Shown here: piece after piece, positions 34,488 through 42,658 of the stretch
How the letters are laid out: every line of letters begins with the position of its first letter
Numbering within the stretch: position 1 is the first letter of the stretch
Origin: Acrocarpospora catenulata
GTDB taxonomy: Bacteria; Actinomycetota; Actinomycetes; Streptosporangiales; Streptosporangiaceae
Length of the DNA stretch: 64,000 nucleotides
Direction of reading: 5' to 3'
Assembly: GCF_018476525.1 (NCBI RefSeq)
Contig: NZ_JAHCST010000029.1
Location: 35,348-99,347, forward strand
Program-made: the position numbers and the translations under genes
The notes under the pieces: generated by a model
Told to the model about the DNA's origin: nothing
Seen by the model: only the letters and a program-made list of their open reading frames with translations
The model's database searches: none

Positions 34488-34646
34488 TTGTTACTCCCTG
34501 TGAGCGGCAAGGGGGTTGTCTCATGACGTCGGGTGCCTAGCTCCGACCTGACCACCGTATCCATATTTGGTCGACTGTGATCCTTTTGGGCTGGATGTGT
34601 CGGCTGGCGCTGACGTGAGCGGGTTTTTCGGGGCTTCGTGCGGTCG

Positions 34647-35456
34647 TCACGTTGTGGTGGGGACGACCTGGCCGGAGAAGTCGACGACGACGCGGTTGCC
34701 CAGGGGCTCCTTGAGGGTGAGTGAGGCTTCTCTCAGGCGGGCCGCCAGGCTCTGGGCGCAGTCGCCGAGGTCGGTGGTGGAGACTTTGAGGCCGATTGAG
34801 ACGAAGGACGGGAATTCGACGGCTACGGGGGTGACCTGGGGGGCGGATACACCCGGGCAGGGGGTGCCCCAGCTCTCCATGAAGGTCGCGGTCAGGTTGC
34901 GGCCGTCGACCGCCAGGTCCACAACCATTGTGGAAGGGGCGGTCGATCCCAGTCGCCAGAAGTGGCCGGTGCTCATGGCGGGCCATTTCAGTGTGCCGCC
35001 TTCGGTGAGGCGGAATTCCCAGGCCGGGAGGGGGAGCGTGCCACGGTCGGTTATGAACGGGGCGACGATCAAGGTCGTGGCCGCGATGTGGGCTTCCGGG
35101 GCGTCGGTGATGGCACGTTGGGCGCGGATGGCGGTCAGGGCCTCCTGGGCGCTGATGAGGGTGACGTGCCGGGATGTGCCCTGGAGGGTGAGATGGGTCG
35201 ATGGGGGCTGTCCTGCGGGAAGTGCTGTTTCCGCGGGGATGCGGCCCTTGCTCTGCGCGTCCGTCAGAGGAAGGGCGTCGAGGACGATCAGAGGGCGTTC
35301 GAGGGCGGAGGCGACGGGGAAGTCGCGCCAGACGTCGGCGACGGCTGGGGCCGGGGCCTGGGGTGGGGTGACAGGACCCGGCACGCACGCGGAGACGGTG
35401 AGCATGCACGCGGAGACGGTGAGGACGATGGCGAGGAGCGGGACGGACCTGCGCAT
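34647..35456 (-). CDS. Putative lipoprotein with duplicated lipobox
   Basis: 269 residues. The N-terminus MRRSVPLLAIVLTVSACMLTVSACVPG contains LTVSAC twice because of a 21-bp tandem duplication. Either Cys17 or Cys24 could be lipidated; Cys17 is at the better distance from the start. The mature part is Ala/Pro-rich at first, then a beta-rich domain with LTLQGTSRHVTLISAQEALTAI and NLTATFMESWGTPCPGVSAP. No family recognised. It is transcribed leftward, divergent from the acetyltransferase gene. Confidence 0.66.
   Translation of the reverse strand: MRRSVPLLAIVLTVSACMLTVSACVPGPVTPPQAPAPAVADVWRDFPVASALERPLIVLDALPLTDAQSKGRIPAETALPAGQPPSTHLTLQGTSRHVTLISAQEALTAIRAQRAITDAPEAHIAATTLIVAPFITDRGTLPLPAWEFRLTEGGTLKWPAMSTGHFWRLGSTAPSTMVVDLAVDGRNLTATFMESWGTPCPGVSAPQVTPVAVEFPSFVSIGLKVSTTDLGDCAQSLAARLREASLTLKEPLGNRVVVDFSGQVVPTTT
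35382..35423 (-). repeat. 21-bp tandem duplication in a signal peptide
   Basis: Two adjacent 21-bp units (35382-35402, 35403-35423) differ at one base. Each encodes seven residues including LTVSAC, so the lipoprotein has two consecutive lipoboxes. The frame is preserved. Confidence 0.85.
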
Positions 35457-35587
35457 GACGTCTCCCGTTCGGGGCCTCTACCGGGACAACGGATTCCGGT
35501 GTGGAGGGGTTCGGCACTCCTCGTTCTGCCCGTTCTGCTGATCGTTGGAGCGGGGCGCTGCGTTGGGGCAGGTGGGACAATTCCGTC

Positions 35588-36163
35588 ATGTCTTCTGTCG
35601 TGTCCCAGGCGACCCTGCGGACCAGCCGGCTGACGCTGGTTCCGCTTCGTGACGAGCATCTGGAGTACGAAGTTGAGCTGGATGCCGACCCGGAAGTGAT
35701 GCGGCATCTGACGGGGCGCGCCCGTACCAGGGAGGAGGTGGAGCTCCTGCACCCCAAGCGTCTCGCGGCCGCCGAGCGTGTTCCGGGGCTGGGGTTCTGG
35801 GCCGGGTTCGCGGACGGGGAATTCGTCGGCTGGTGGGTCCTGGAGCCGCCGCAACGTGCCGATCAGGGCCCGGTACAGGGGCAGGCCGAGCTTGGTTACC
35901 GGCTGCTCCGCCGCCACTGGCGTAAGGGACTGGCGAGCGAGGGCGCACGCGAACTGCTCCGGTACGGCTTCGAGGAACTGGGCCTGGACCGGGTGTTCGC
36001 CGAGACGATGGCGGTCAACGAGGCGTCCCGGGCGACCATGGCCGCGGTCGGCCTGGAGTACGTGCGCTCCTTCAACCTGGACTGGGAAGACCCGCTTCCC
36101 GGCTCCGAACTGGGCGAGGTCGAGTACGCGATCACCAGGGACAGGTGGCTCTCCTCGCCTTAG
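35588..36163 (+). CDS. GNAT family N-acetyltransferase (RimJ/RimL-like)
   Basis: 191 residues. TLRTSRLTLVPLRDEHLE opens the acetyltransferase_3 domain. AELGYRLLRRHWRKGLASEGARELLRYGFEELGLDRVFAETMAVNEASRATMAAVGLEYV holds the acetyl-CoA-binding A motif (RRHWRKGLA) and the typical N-x-AS-x-x-x-x-x-x-x-G turn. It probably acetylates a small molecule or protein N-terminus. ATG 35588 is preferred on domain start; GACAAT 8 nt upstream may be a -10 box. The stop nearly touches that of the convergent patatin gene. Confidence 0.88.
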   Translation: MSSVVSQATLRTSRLTLVPLRDEHLEYEVELDADPEVMRHLTGRARTREEVELLHPKRLAAAERVPGLGFWAGFADGEFVGWWVLEPPQRADQGPVQGQAELGYRLLRRHWRKGLASEGARELLRYGFEELGLDRVFAETMAVNEASRATMAAVGLEYVRSFNLDWEDPLPGSELGEVEYAITRDRWLSSP

Positions 36164-36164
36164 G

Positions 36165-38102
36165 TCAACTGGCGGGAAGCAGGTCGGCGGCGGCGAGCCC
36201 GCGGTGGAAGAGCCAGCGCCCCAGGGCGATGTACGCGTCGACGTCCCGGGCGGAGAGAAACTGGTTGAGCGTCGAGTGCCGGGGGAAGACCGCGCTGCCC
36301 GTGGCCAGGGCGACGAGGTCGCTGGGCATCTCCTGGGTGATGTGGGTGCGCAGCAGGATGAGGTAGGCGGAGGGGCTGTCGGCCGTGTCGTCGGGGTAGG
36401 TGAACCGGATCTTCTCCACGGGGGAGCGCGACTGCAGGAGCCTGCCGTCGGCCTGGAACTCGACGCCGAGTTCGGTGCGGGCGAGCGAGATCAGGCGGAG
36501 CAGGTTCCCGAGACGGAACTCGTCGACTGAGGCGTCGACCGCGAAGACCATGCGGCAGCGCCTGCGCAGGAGTTCGAGGATGCCGGAGTTGTCCCAGTGG
36601 CCCCCGTCGGAGACGAACACGTGGCGGTGCCGTACGGACAGGTCCCCCAGGGCCTCCCGCCAGGTGGCCAGCGGACCCGGTTCGTACCAGCCGTACGCCA
36701 GCCGCTGCCACAGCGAGCCCTTGGCCGGCTTCTCGGGGGTCACCACCAGGGGGTTCGGCAGCCACAGTCCCAGCCGCAGGTTCATCAGCGCCAGGGCGAG
36801 CCGGCCCGCCCGGCTGGTGTAGCGGCCCATGTTGGGCGCGATGACGGCGCCCGAGGCGGCCACGAGTGTCGCGGCGTCGAGGGTGGCGGCCAGCGAGGGC
36901 GAGGCGGCCTCCCCGATCGCGGCGCTGCCCACGTAGTTCGCCGAGAAGACGAAGGACGCGCAGCCCTCCCCTTCCGCCGACTCGTCCGCGCGCAGGTTGA
37001 CCGAGGCGCACACGAGCAGCTGCGGCAGCCCGTCGGCGTAGGTGTCCTTGATCGACACCTGTGACAGGCGGACCGCGCGGCGCTGGGGAGCGGCGGTTCT
37101 GACGACGTAGGCGCGGTCGAGCCGCCGGGAGTAGACGCGGTGCAGCGAGGTCTCGTTGGCGTGCACCGCGACCCCGAAGACCAGCAGGAGCACGAGCGCG
37201 GCGGCGGCCACCGCGGCAGCTTCCGCGTACCCCATCTGGCTGGCCTGGCCGATCCAGAGCAGCAAGGGCAACACGACCACGGCGACCATGGACACGGCGA
37301 ACAGCGTCCGCGCGATGTGGCGGAGCAGTTGCCGGGTCCGGCTGGCCGAGAAGTTCCACTGCGTACGGAACACGGCGACCGCGACGGCGACCATCAGTAC
37401 GGCGAGCGCGGCGAGGCGGGTACCCGACGAGACGTCGAACACGCGCGTGTCGAGGACGTGCGTGGTGAGCGCGACGGCGTCGGGCAGCAGGAGCGCGAGG
37501 ACCAGTCCGAGGACCACCCGCCTGGCGGCGCGTTCCGAGCGCCCGAATTTCGCCTCAAGGAGCGCCGCCATGACAGTAATCATGAGCGCGGCAGCCCAGC
37601 GCGGCTCGGGGAAACGCGCGTACAGCGACTCGGACTCGGGCACCAGCAGCTGGGCGGCCTGGAACACGACGCCGGCGAGGCAGCCGGCCAGGATTATCGT
37701 CGCGGCGAAGGGGACCAGGTTCACCAGCAGCGTGAGCGCGTAGCGGGACAGGCTGAGGAGCAGGTCGGAGGAGTCCTCGCCGAGGTAGCGGAGATTCCTG
37801 CGCAGGTGGGCCTCCTCCGGCGAACCCCGGCTCCACGGCGGCACCGGGCCCTCCGGCTGGGTGGCACCGGCGCGCCGCCCGAGGGCCCGCGCGGAGATGA
37901 AGGCGGTCGCCGTGTAGCTGCCGCCGGAGACGGCGGACACGTACCGGGAGCGGGCGAGCACGCCCGACTCCTCGGCGACCTGGAGCGCGCCGAGGCTGAG
38001 GCAGGCGGCGCGGATGCCGCCGCCGGAAAGGGCGATGCCGATCTCGTCCAGGCCGCTCGTGGTGTCGACGTACCGGTAGCGGGAGGGGGACGGCGGGTTC
38101 AC
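36165..38102 (-). CDS. Patatin-like phospholipase with an inserted multi-pass membrane region
   Basis: 645 residues. GIALSGGGIRAACLSLGAL gives the oxyanion loop at 27-33, and SAVSGGSY the nucleophile elbow with Ser59. VSDGGHWDNSG supplies catalytic Asp499, so the Ser-Asp dyad of patatins is complete. About six hydrophobic helices between 122 and 313 are inserted between the two halves of the lipase domain, so the enzyme would sit in the membrane it can digest. The GTG start overlaps the stop of the upstream ATPase gene by 4 nt. Function inferred: acyl hydrolysis of membrane lipids under control of the ATPase. Confidence 0.85.
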   Translation of the reverse strand: MNPPSPSRYRYVDTTSGLDEIGIALSGGGIRAACLSLGALQVAEESGVLARSRYVSAVSGGSYTATAFISARALGRRAGATQPEGPVPPWSRGSPEEAHLRRNLRYLGEDSSDLLLSLSRYALTLLVNLVPFAATIILAGCLAGVVFQAAQLLVPESESLYARFPEPRWAAALMITVMAALLEAKFGRSERAARRVVLGLVLALLLPDAVALTTHVLDTRVFDVSSGTRLAALAVLMVAVAVAVFRTQWNFSASRTRQLLRHIARTLFAVSMVAVVVLPLLLWIGQASQMGYAEAAAVAAAALVLLLVFGVAVHANETSLHRVYSRRLDRAYVVRTAAPQRRAVRLSQVSIKDTYADGLPQLLVCASVNLRADESAEGEGCASFVFSANYVGSAAIGEAASPSLAATLDAATLVAASGAVIAPNMGRYTSRAGRLALALMNLRLGLWLPNPLVVTPEKPAKGSLWQRLAYGWYEPGPLATWREALGDLSVRHRHVFVSDGGHWDNSGILELLRRRCRMVFAVDASVDEFRLGNLLRLISLARTELGVEFQADGRLLQSRSPVEKIRFTYPDDTADSPSAYLILLRTHITQEMPSDLVALATGSAVFPRHSTLNQFLSARDVDAYIALGRWLFHRGLAAADLLPAS

Positions 38103-39667
38103 GGCGACAGCTCCGGGATCCCCGAGGGGTAGACCGGTTTGGCGCGGGGAGACGACGGCCGGGTGTCCCTTGAGCTGTACTGGCGGACGAAGAGCGGGTG
38201 CAGGCAGTACTCCTCGTCTGGGGAGAGGATCATCTGCCCCTCCGTGGCGTAGGCGAACTCGGCGCGGAGATAGCGCTCGGTCTCATGGGTGTACCGGCCG
38301 AGGATGCCGACGTCGGTGAACATCTCGCGCACCTCCCGGTAGTCGAGCCCGAAGTCCGCCCTGATCGCGGCACGGTTGCACATCCGGTGCAGGTAGCCGT
38401 CGTCGAACCGGAACGGCAGGTACGGGATGAGCCGGCGGGCCACGGCATGCGCCTGCGGGTACCTGAAGTGGTTGGCGGAGAAGACCTCCGGACAGAGGGT
38501 GGCCTCGGCGTCGGCCACGGTGTCCAGGATCTGCGCGGTGTAGACGCGGGGGATCCCGGTCAGGGCGATCGCCCGATGCAGGGCCTCGTTGAAGATGTAG
38601 AGCACCTGGCGCGGGAGCAGCTGGGTGTGGCGGAGCACGTAGGCGATGGTGCTCTCCGGGGTGCCCGCGTGGTTGATGAGGCTCGGCGGGAGCACGTGGT
38701 CGATGAGCCGTTCGTGGTCGTCGTCGCGGATGCCCCGCAGTTCCCCGGGGTACCGCCGTGCCAGGAACGTCCGCAGCCGGGTGCCGACGGCCCTGAGCAG
38801 ATCCTGCCAGTGCCACTGCAACACCATGCGTCCGCTGAAGTCCTTGATCGGGTTGGCGGAGACCTGGTCCAGCACGGGCCAGAGCTCGCTGGGGAAACAG
38901 CACTGGATGCGGAAATGGAGCTTGCCGGTCCGTAGCCCGATGTCCCCGACCAGGTGGAACAGGCCCTGGAGGATGCTCTTGATGCGGTCGATGTGGTCGC
39001 CGATGTTCTCCAGGGAGTCGATCAGTACGAAGACCGGCGTGCCGCGGGCGTCGAGCACCTCCTTCGCCGCGTCGACCACCTCGGCCCACGGCCGGTTGGC
39101 CAGCCGGAAGCCGCGTTTGAGGTTGTCCATGCCGATGACGTTCGGGGTGGCTCTGACGTGTTCGATCAGCCGCAGCGTGGTGAAGTCGAGCGCGTCGTCG
39201 TCGGGGCTGGAGGAGTTGGTGATCTCCTGGCGCACTCCCGCCGTCTCTTCCCACAGGATCTGGAGGGCGCGCTCGGGATCCTCCTTCTGCCGCGACAGGA
39301 CCAGCCGGGTGATGATCGGCGACCAGAGGAGCATCTCCCAGAGTTGGGCCACGCCTTCCACCGTGAGGACCATCGAGGAGCCGATCAGGTCCGTCGCGGA
39401 CTGCACCCGGGAGAAGACGCCCTGCGCGCTGAGCCGTATCGAGAGGTTCTGGGACTCGAACTCCCGGGAGAGCAGCAGCGCGGTCTTGCCGGAGCCGCGG
39501 CGCCCCACGATGAAGGTGGGCGGGTTGTGCTCCGACCGGAGGTGCAGGTTGACCCGGGTGTCGTACAGCGCCCTCAGGACCGAGGTGCTCGCGCTGTCGG
39601 AGATGGCGATGGGGCCGAGCGGACGCTGCGTGGTGAAAAGGGAGTCGATGCCGTCCCCGTCCACCAT
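38099..39667 (-). CDS. P-loop ATPase coupled to the membrane patatin
   Basis: 522 residues from the ATG with AGGGGG 8 nt upstream. Walker A GRRGSGKT spans 55-62 after HNPPTFIV. VFVLIDSLENI at 212-221 fits Walker B. A long alpha-helical C-terminal part has QLLPRQVLYIFNEALHRAI and a winged-helix-like end (YLHRMCNRAAIRADFGLDYREVREMFTDVGILG). The layout resembles STAND-like P-loop ATPases of the Sll1717/AAA type; I am not certain of the family. The 4-nt overlap with the patatin gene implies co-production. A sensor-ATPase that controls a membrane lipase is the natural reading, as in several anti-phage systems. Confidence 0.74.
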   Translation of the reverse strand: MVDGDGIDSLFTTQRPLGPIAISDSASTSVLRALYDTRVNLHLRSEHNPPTFIVGRRGSGKTALLLSREFESQNLSIRLSAQGVFSRVQSATDLIGSSMVLTVEGVAQLWEMLLWSPIITRLVLSRQKEDPERALQILWEETAGVRQEITNSSSPDDDALDFTTLRLIEHVRATPNVIGMDNLKRGFRLANRPWAEVVDAAKEVLDARGTPVFVLIDSLENIGDHIDRIKSILQGLFHLVGDIGLRTGKLHFRIQCCFPSELWPVLDQVSANPIKDFSGRMVLQWHWQDLLRAVGTRLRTFLARRYPGELRGIRDDDHERLIDHVLPPSLINHAGTPESTIAYVLRHTQLLPRQVLYIFNEALHRAIALTGIPRVYTAQILDTVADAEATLCPEVFSANHFRYPQAHAVARRLIPYLPFRFDDGYLHRMCNRAAIRADFGLDYREVREMFTDVGILGRYTHETERYLRAEFAYATEGQMILSPDEEYCLHPLFVRQYSSRDTRPSSPRAKPVYPSGIPELSP

Positions 39668-39799
39668 CGGAGGCCCCCTAGCCCAGCACGTCAAGGGTTG
39701 ACTTGGCACTGACCATGCTCTGTCAGCGTGTCAGACCACCCTGCTGCCGCGAGACCGGGAAACGTCTCAATTGAATTCCACTGCGCCTGGGGAGGGGGT

Positions 39800-39862
39800 G
39801 GTGGCCGCCGGGGAAGGGGAGGCCGGCGGCCACCGGGTGCGCCGCTTTGCGGCGGCGCACCC
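39800..39862 (-). terminator. Double hairpin terminator of the carboxypeptidase gene
   Basis: A 12-bp perfect stem (39800-39811 with 39823-39834) directly abuts an 11-bp perfect stem (39835-39845 with 39852-39862). Both lie within 85 bp of the M14 gene stop on the leftward strand. Confidence 0.7.
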
Positions 39863-39883
39863 ACTAGGGGTTGGAACAGAGGG

Positions 39884-42331
39884 TTACCCGCCGGTGCCGA
39901 CCTTCACCGTGGTCTTGTTGTAGTTCTTGCCGTTGCCGTCAGGCTTGTAGTTCTTCTCGACGTTGCCGGCGATGTCCACGGCGAACCAGTGGACCTCGAC
40001 GGTCTTGTCGACGGTGATCTGCTGAGCTCCCTCGCGCATGCCCGAGGCGGTCAGCTTGAGGGAGTCCAGGGTCGGGCGGCTGCCGTCCAGGGTGTAGTAG
40101 ACGTTGGCCGGCTCGCTGGTGGTGAAGGTGAACGTGGTGGCGGTGTCGGTCGTACCGGTGACCTTCAGCTCGGAGTCGGGCCGCTGGTTGTCGTTGGCGA
40201 AGGCGCTGGCGACCTCCAGGATGGCGATCTGGCCGTTGGCGAACTCCATCGCCTCCTCGTGGCCCTCGCTGAAGGCCGGCTGGAAGCCGACCGCGGTGAA
40301 CCGCTTGGTGGTGGGGTTGTAGAGATCGGCGCCGACCTCGAAGTCCCAGCCGATGATGCCGCGGTTGAACCAGTGCTCGTCGGCGCTGTTGCCGGCCGCC
40401 GAGTACAGCACGTCCGGAACCGGGCCGGTGCGGCCGGGCCAGATCGCCGTGCCGCGGTAGGTCTGCACCGCGGACAGGATGTGGTCGGAGGCGGACCAGA
40501 AGTAGTTCTCCGTGCCGTAGTCGACCCGCGGCAGCAGCTCACGGCCGGCGGACTTGTAGGCGCCCGGAGGCCACATGAAGTAGCCGCCGTAGGAGTGGGT
40601 GTTCATCGCGAACTTGATGTTGGGGAACTGCGTGGTCAGCCACACCTCGTTGCGGGCCTCCGGCTCCGACAGCTCGGCGGGTCCGGCGAAGGTGTCGCTG
40701 GTGCAGCTCGTGGAGGCGCCGCTGTACCCGTCGAAGATGGAGCCGACGGAGAAGTTGCGGTTGAGGTCCACGCCCCAGCCGTTGCGGTTGGCGGGGTCGG
40801 CCGCGTTGGCAGCGCAGTGGTTGGTCATGTTGCGGCGCTGCATGTTGTAGTCGTACATCGAGTAGTGCGCGCCGTCGGGGTTGACGGTCGGCATGATGAA
40901 GATGTCGAGGTTGTTGACCAGCTGCTTGGTGGCGCCGTCGTGGGCGTAGTTGCGCAGCAGGCGCTCGGCGGTCTCCACGCAGGTCAGCGGGGTCACCCAC
41001 TCACGGGCGTGCTCCTGGCAGTACAGGAACACACCGACCTTGGAACCGTCCCGGTTCTTGCCGATGCGCAGCGCCTTCATCTGGAAGGGTCCGCGCTTGA
41101 CGGTGGCCGGGGCCTTGAGGAAGTCGGTCAGCTTCGTCGCCGCGGCCGCGGCCACCACGCCGCTGCCCGCGTTGCCGCGGTAGGTGCTCGCGGTCACCAG
41201 GGCCGCGGCGGCCGGGTTGGCGTTGACGGCGTCCACGACCTGCTTGGCGGTGCTGCTGATCGCGCCCGTGCCGCTGGTGGCCAGGCTGACCACGATGTCC
41301 TTGCCGTTGACCGTGACGGTCAGCGGGGCGGAGGCGGCGTTCGGGTTGACCAGCGCCATGCTGATGTCGTTGCCGCCCTCGTTGCCGTAGACCTTGGAGC
41401 TCACGTAGAGGGTGCTGGCCGCGACCGTGCCGAACTGCGCCTGGGCGAGCCGGCGGTAGCCGTTGGTCTGGTACGGCAGGTCGACGATCTCCGCCGTCTT
41501 CGGGAACTCCTTGGCCAGGCCGACGATGCGGTCGGTGAGCTCCGTCGGGTCCATGTAGTGGTCGACGAAGTCGGAGACGTAGTGCTGGCTGGGAGCCTTG
41601 CGCGGCGTGCCCAGCCACTTGCTCACGTCCGCCGTCACCGAGCCGCCGCGGTTGCTGGTGATCGTGACCTTGGTGGGGGCCTCAGTGATCGCCAGCGGCG
41701 AGCTGAACCGGTGGTACATGTACTGCCCGGCGTCGGTGAAGCGGGACATGGTGGCCGTGCCGCCCGAGTTGGGGGCGGTGCCGGGGCCGCTGTCCCAGGT
41801 GGCGGTGAGCACCGTCTGCGCGTCGGTCGCGCTCGACTTCACCTCGACCGACAGGAAGCGCTGGTTGTCCAGGCTGGTGAACCACTCCGCGCGCAGCACC
41901 GTGAGCGTGTCGGTGTCCGCGGCCAGGGCCGCGGCGACCCTCGCCAGGGCCTGGCGACGCTCGGCCACGTTCTCGGCGTAGTCGCTCTGGTCGGAGATGA
42001 CGCCGCGGAGGTCGAATCCCAGGTCACGGAGGTCCTGGGCTTCCTGCGGGCTGAGGACGGCGTGCACCTCGATGCCGTCGTCCACGGGCTTCTTGTATTC
42101 GGCCAGGTCGACGCCCATGTCGTTCAGCCGGTCCACGCCTGCCTGGTCCGGGACGATGATCCGGATCAGGGCCACGCCGTTCTGAGTGTCGGACGGCTGG
42201 CGATCGGCGGCGACGTCGCTGACCGGAGGGGATGGGTCGGCGAGTACCGGAAGCGGGCTCAACGCTATCGCCAGGGGTAAGGCGAGCGTGACCGCTAGAC
42301 GGCGGCCTCTTCTGCCGGGGGCGCTCCTCAT
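39884..42331 (-). CDS. Secreted M14 zinc carboxypeptidase
   Basis: 815 residues. The signal peptide MRSAPGRRGRRLAVTLALPLAIALSPLPVLA is followed by a propeptide-like region (to about 260), and then the metallocarboxypeptidase domain. Zinc ligands His441 and Glu444 lie in CQEHAREWVTPL; MNTHSYGGYFMWPP gives the third ligand, and GWDFEVGADLY the catalytic Glu. NPDGAHYSMYDYNMQRRN and VDLNRNF are standard. An insert around 330-400 is unusual, and a chitobiase-C-like beta domain (NVYYTLDGSRPTLDS) ends the protein. It would trim C-terminal residues from extracellular peptides. GGAGGAA precedes the ATG. Confidence 0.9.
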   Translation of the reverse strand: MRSAPGRRGRRLAVTLALPLAIALSPLPVLADPSPPVSDVAADRQPSDTQNGVALIRIIVPDQAGVDRLNDMGVDLAEYKKPVDDGIEVHAVLSPQEAQDLRDLGFDLRGVISDQSDYAENVAERRQALARVAAALAADTDTLTVLRAEWFTSLDNQRFLSVEVKSSATDAQTVLTATWDSGPGTAPNSGGTATMSRFTDAGQYMYHRFSSPLAITEAPTKVTITSNRGGSVTADVSKWLGTPRKAPSQHYVSDFVDHYMDPTELTDRIVGLAKEFPKTAEIVDLPYQTNGYRRLAQAQFGTVAASTLYVSSKVYGNEGGNDISMALVNPNAASAPLTVTVNGKDIVVSLATSGTGAISSTAKQVVDAVNANPAAAALVTASTYRGNAGSGVVAAAAATKLTDFLKAPATVKRGPFQMKALRIGKNRDGSKVGVFLYCQEHAREWVTPLTCVETAERLLRNYAHDGATKQLVNNLDIFIMPTVNPDGAHYSMYDYNMQRRNMTNHCAANAADPANRNGWGVDLNRNFSVGSIFDGYSGASTSCTSDTFAGPAELSEPEARNEVWLTTQFPNIKFAMNTHSYGGYFMWPPGAYKSAGRELLPRVDYGTENYFWSASDHILSAVQTYRGTAIWPGRTGPVPDVLYSAAGNSADEHWFNRGIIGWDFEVGADLYNPTTKRFTAVGFQPAFSEGHEEAMEFANGQIAILEVASAFANDNQRPDSELKVTGTTDTATTFTFTTSEPANVYYTLDGSRPTLDSLKLTASGMREGAQQITVDKTVEVHWFAVDIAGNVEKNYKPDGNGKNYNKTTVKVGTGG

Positions 42332-42658
42332 GTGAGATTCCTCCATCTGGCGTGCCTGGCCAGGTCGGGGTTCAGCCTGGCGGGGGAGCACGCAAGTCGA
42401 AGGCAGTCTTCGCCCATCACAAGATCGCCGTCAAGCCGTCAAATCAACCGATTTCGGGATTTTTCGGTAACAGAATCATCTCTACGACTCTTCCGGGATA
42501 TAGCACCCGGACCGTACAGGTACAGGTCAGGCCTAACCCGGCCCCATGAGATCGCCTCAGGGAGAGGGCCCGGGAGGTCGCCCGCCTGGTGCGTGCGCCC
42601 ACTGAGCCGGAGCGGTTCCAGCAGGCGTACGTCATGGCCAGGAAGGCGTGGTGACCGG
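42332..42658. other. 327-bp intergenic region
   Basis: Divergent-side promoter space of the carboxypeptidase gene plus a rightward open-frame fragment (42550-42654). A lower-G+C stretch at 42440-42500 may be promoter DNA. Nothing else is seen. Confidence 0.5.
42550..42654 (+). pseudogene. Possible C-terminal remnant of a helical protein
   Basis: An open frame of 34 codons without a start, directly preceded by a stop, reads DRLRERAREVARLVRAPTEP, then ERFQQAYVMARKAW and a stop. The amphipathic helix and codon bias look like the end of a real protein. No upstream part remains in frame. Low confidence: it may be chance. Confidence 0.25.

Noticed and set aside
36165..39667. Naming the patatin/ATPase pair as a CBASS or retron system
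   Set aside because: No cyclic-oligonucleotide synthase, reverse transcriptase or ncRNA is adjacent; only the general logic is shared.
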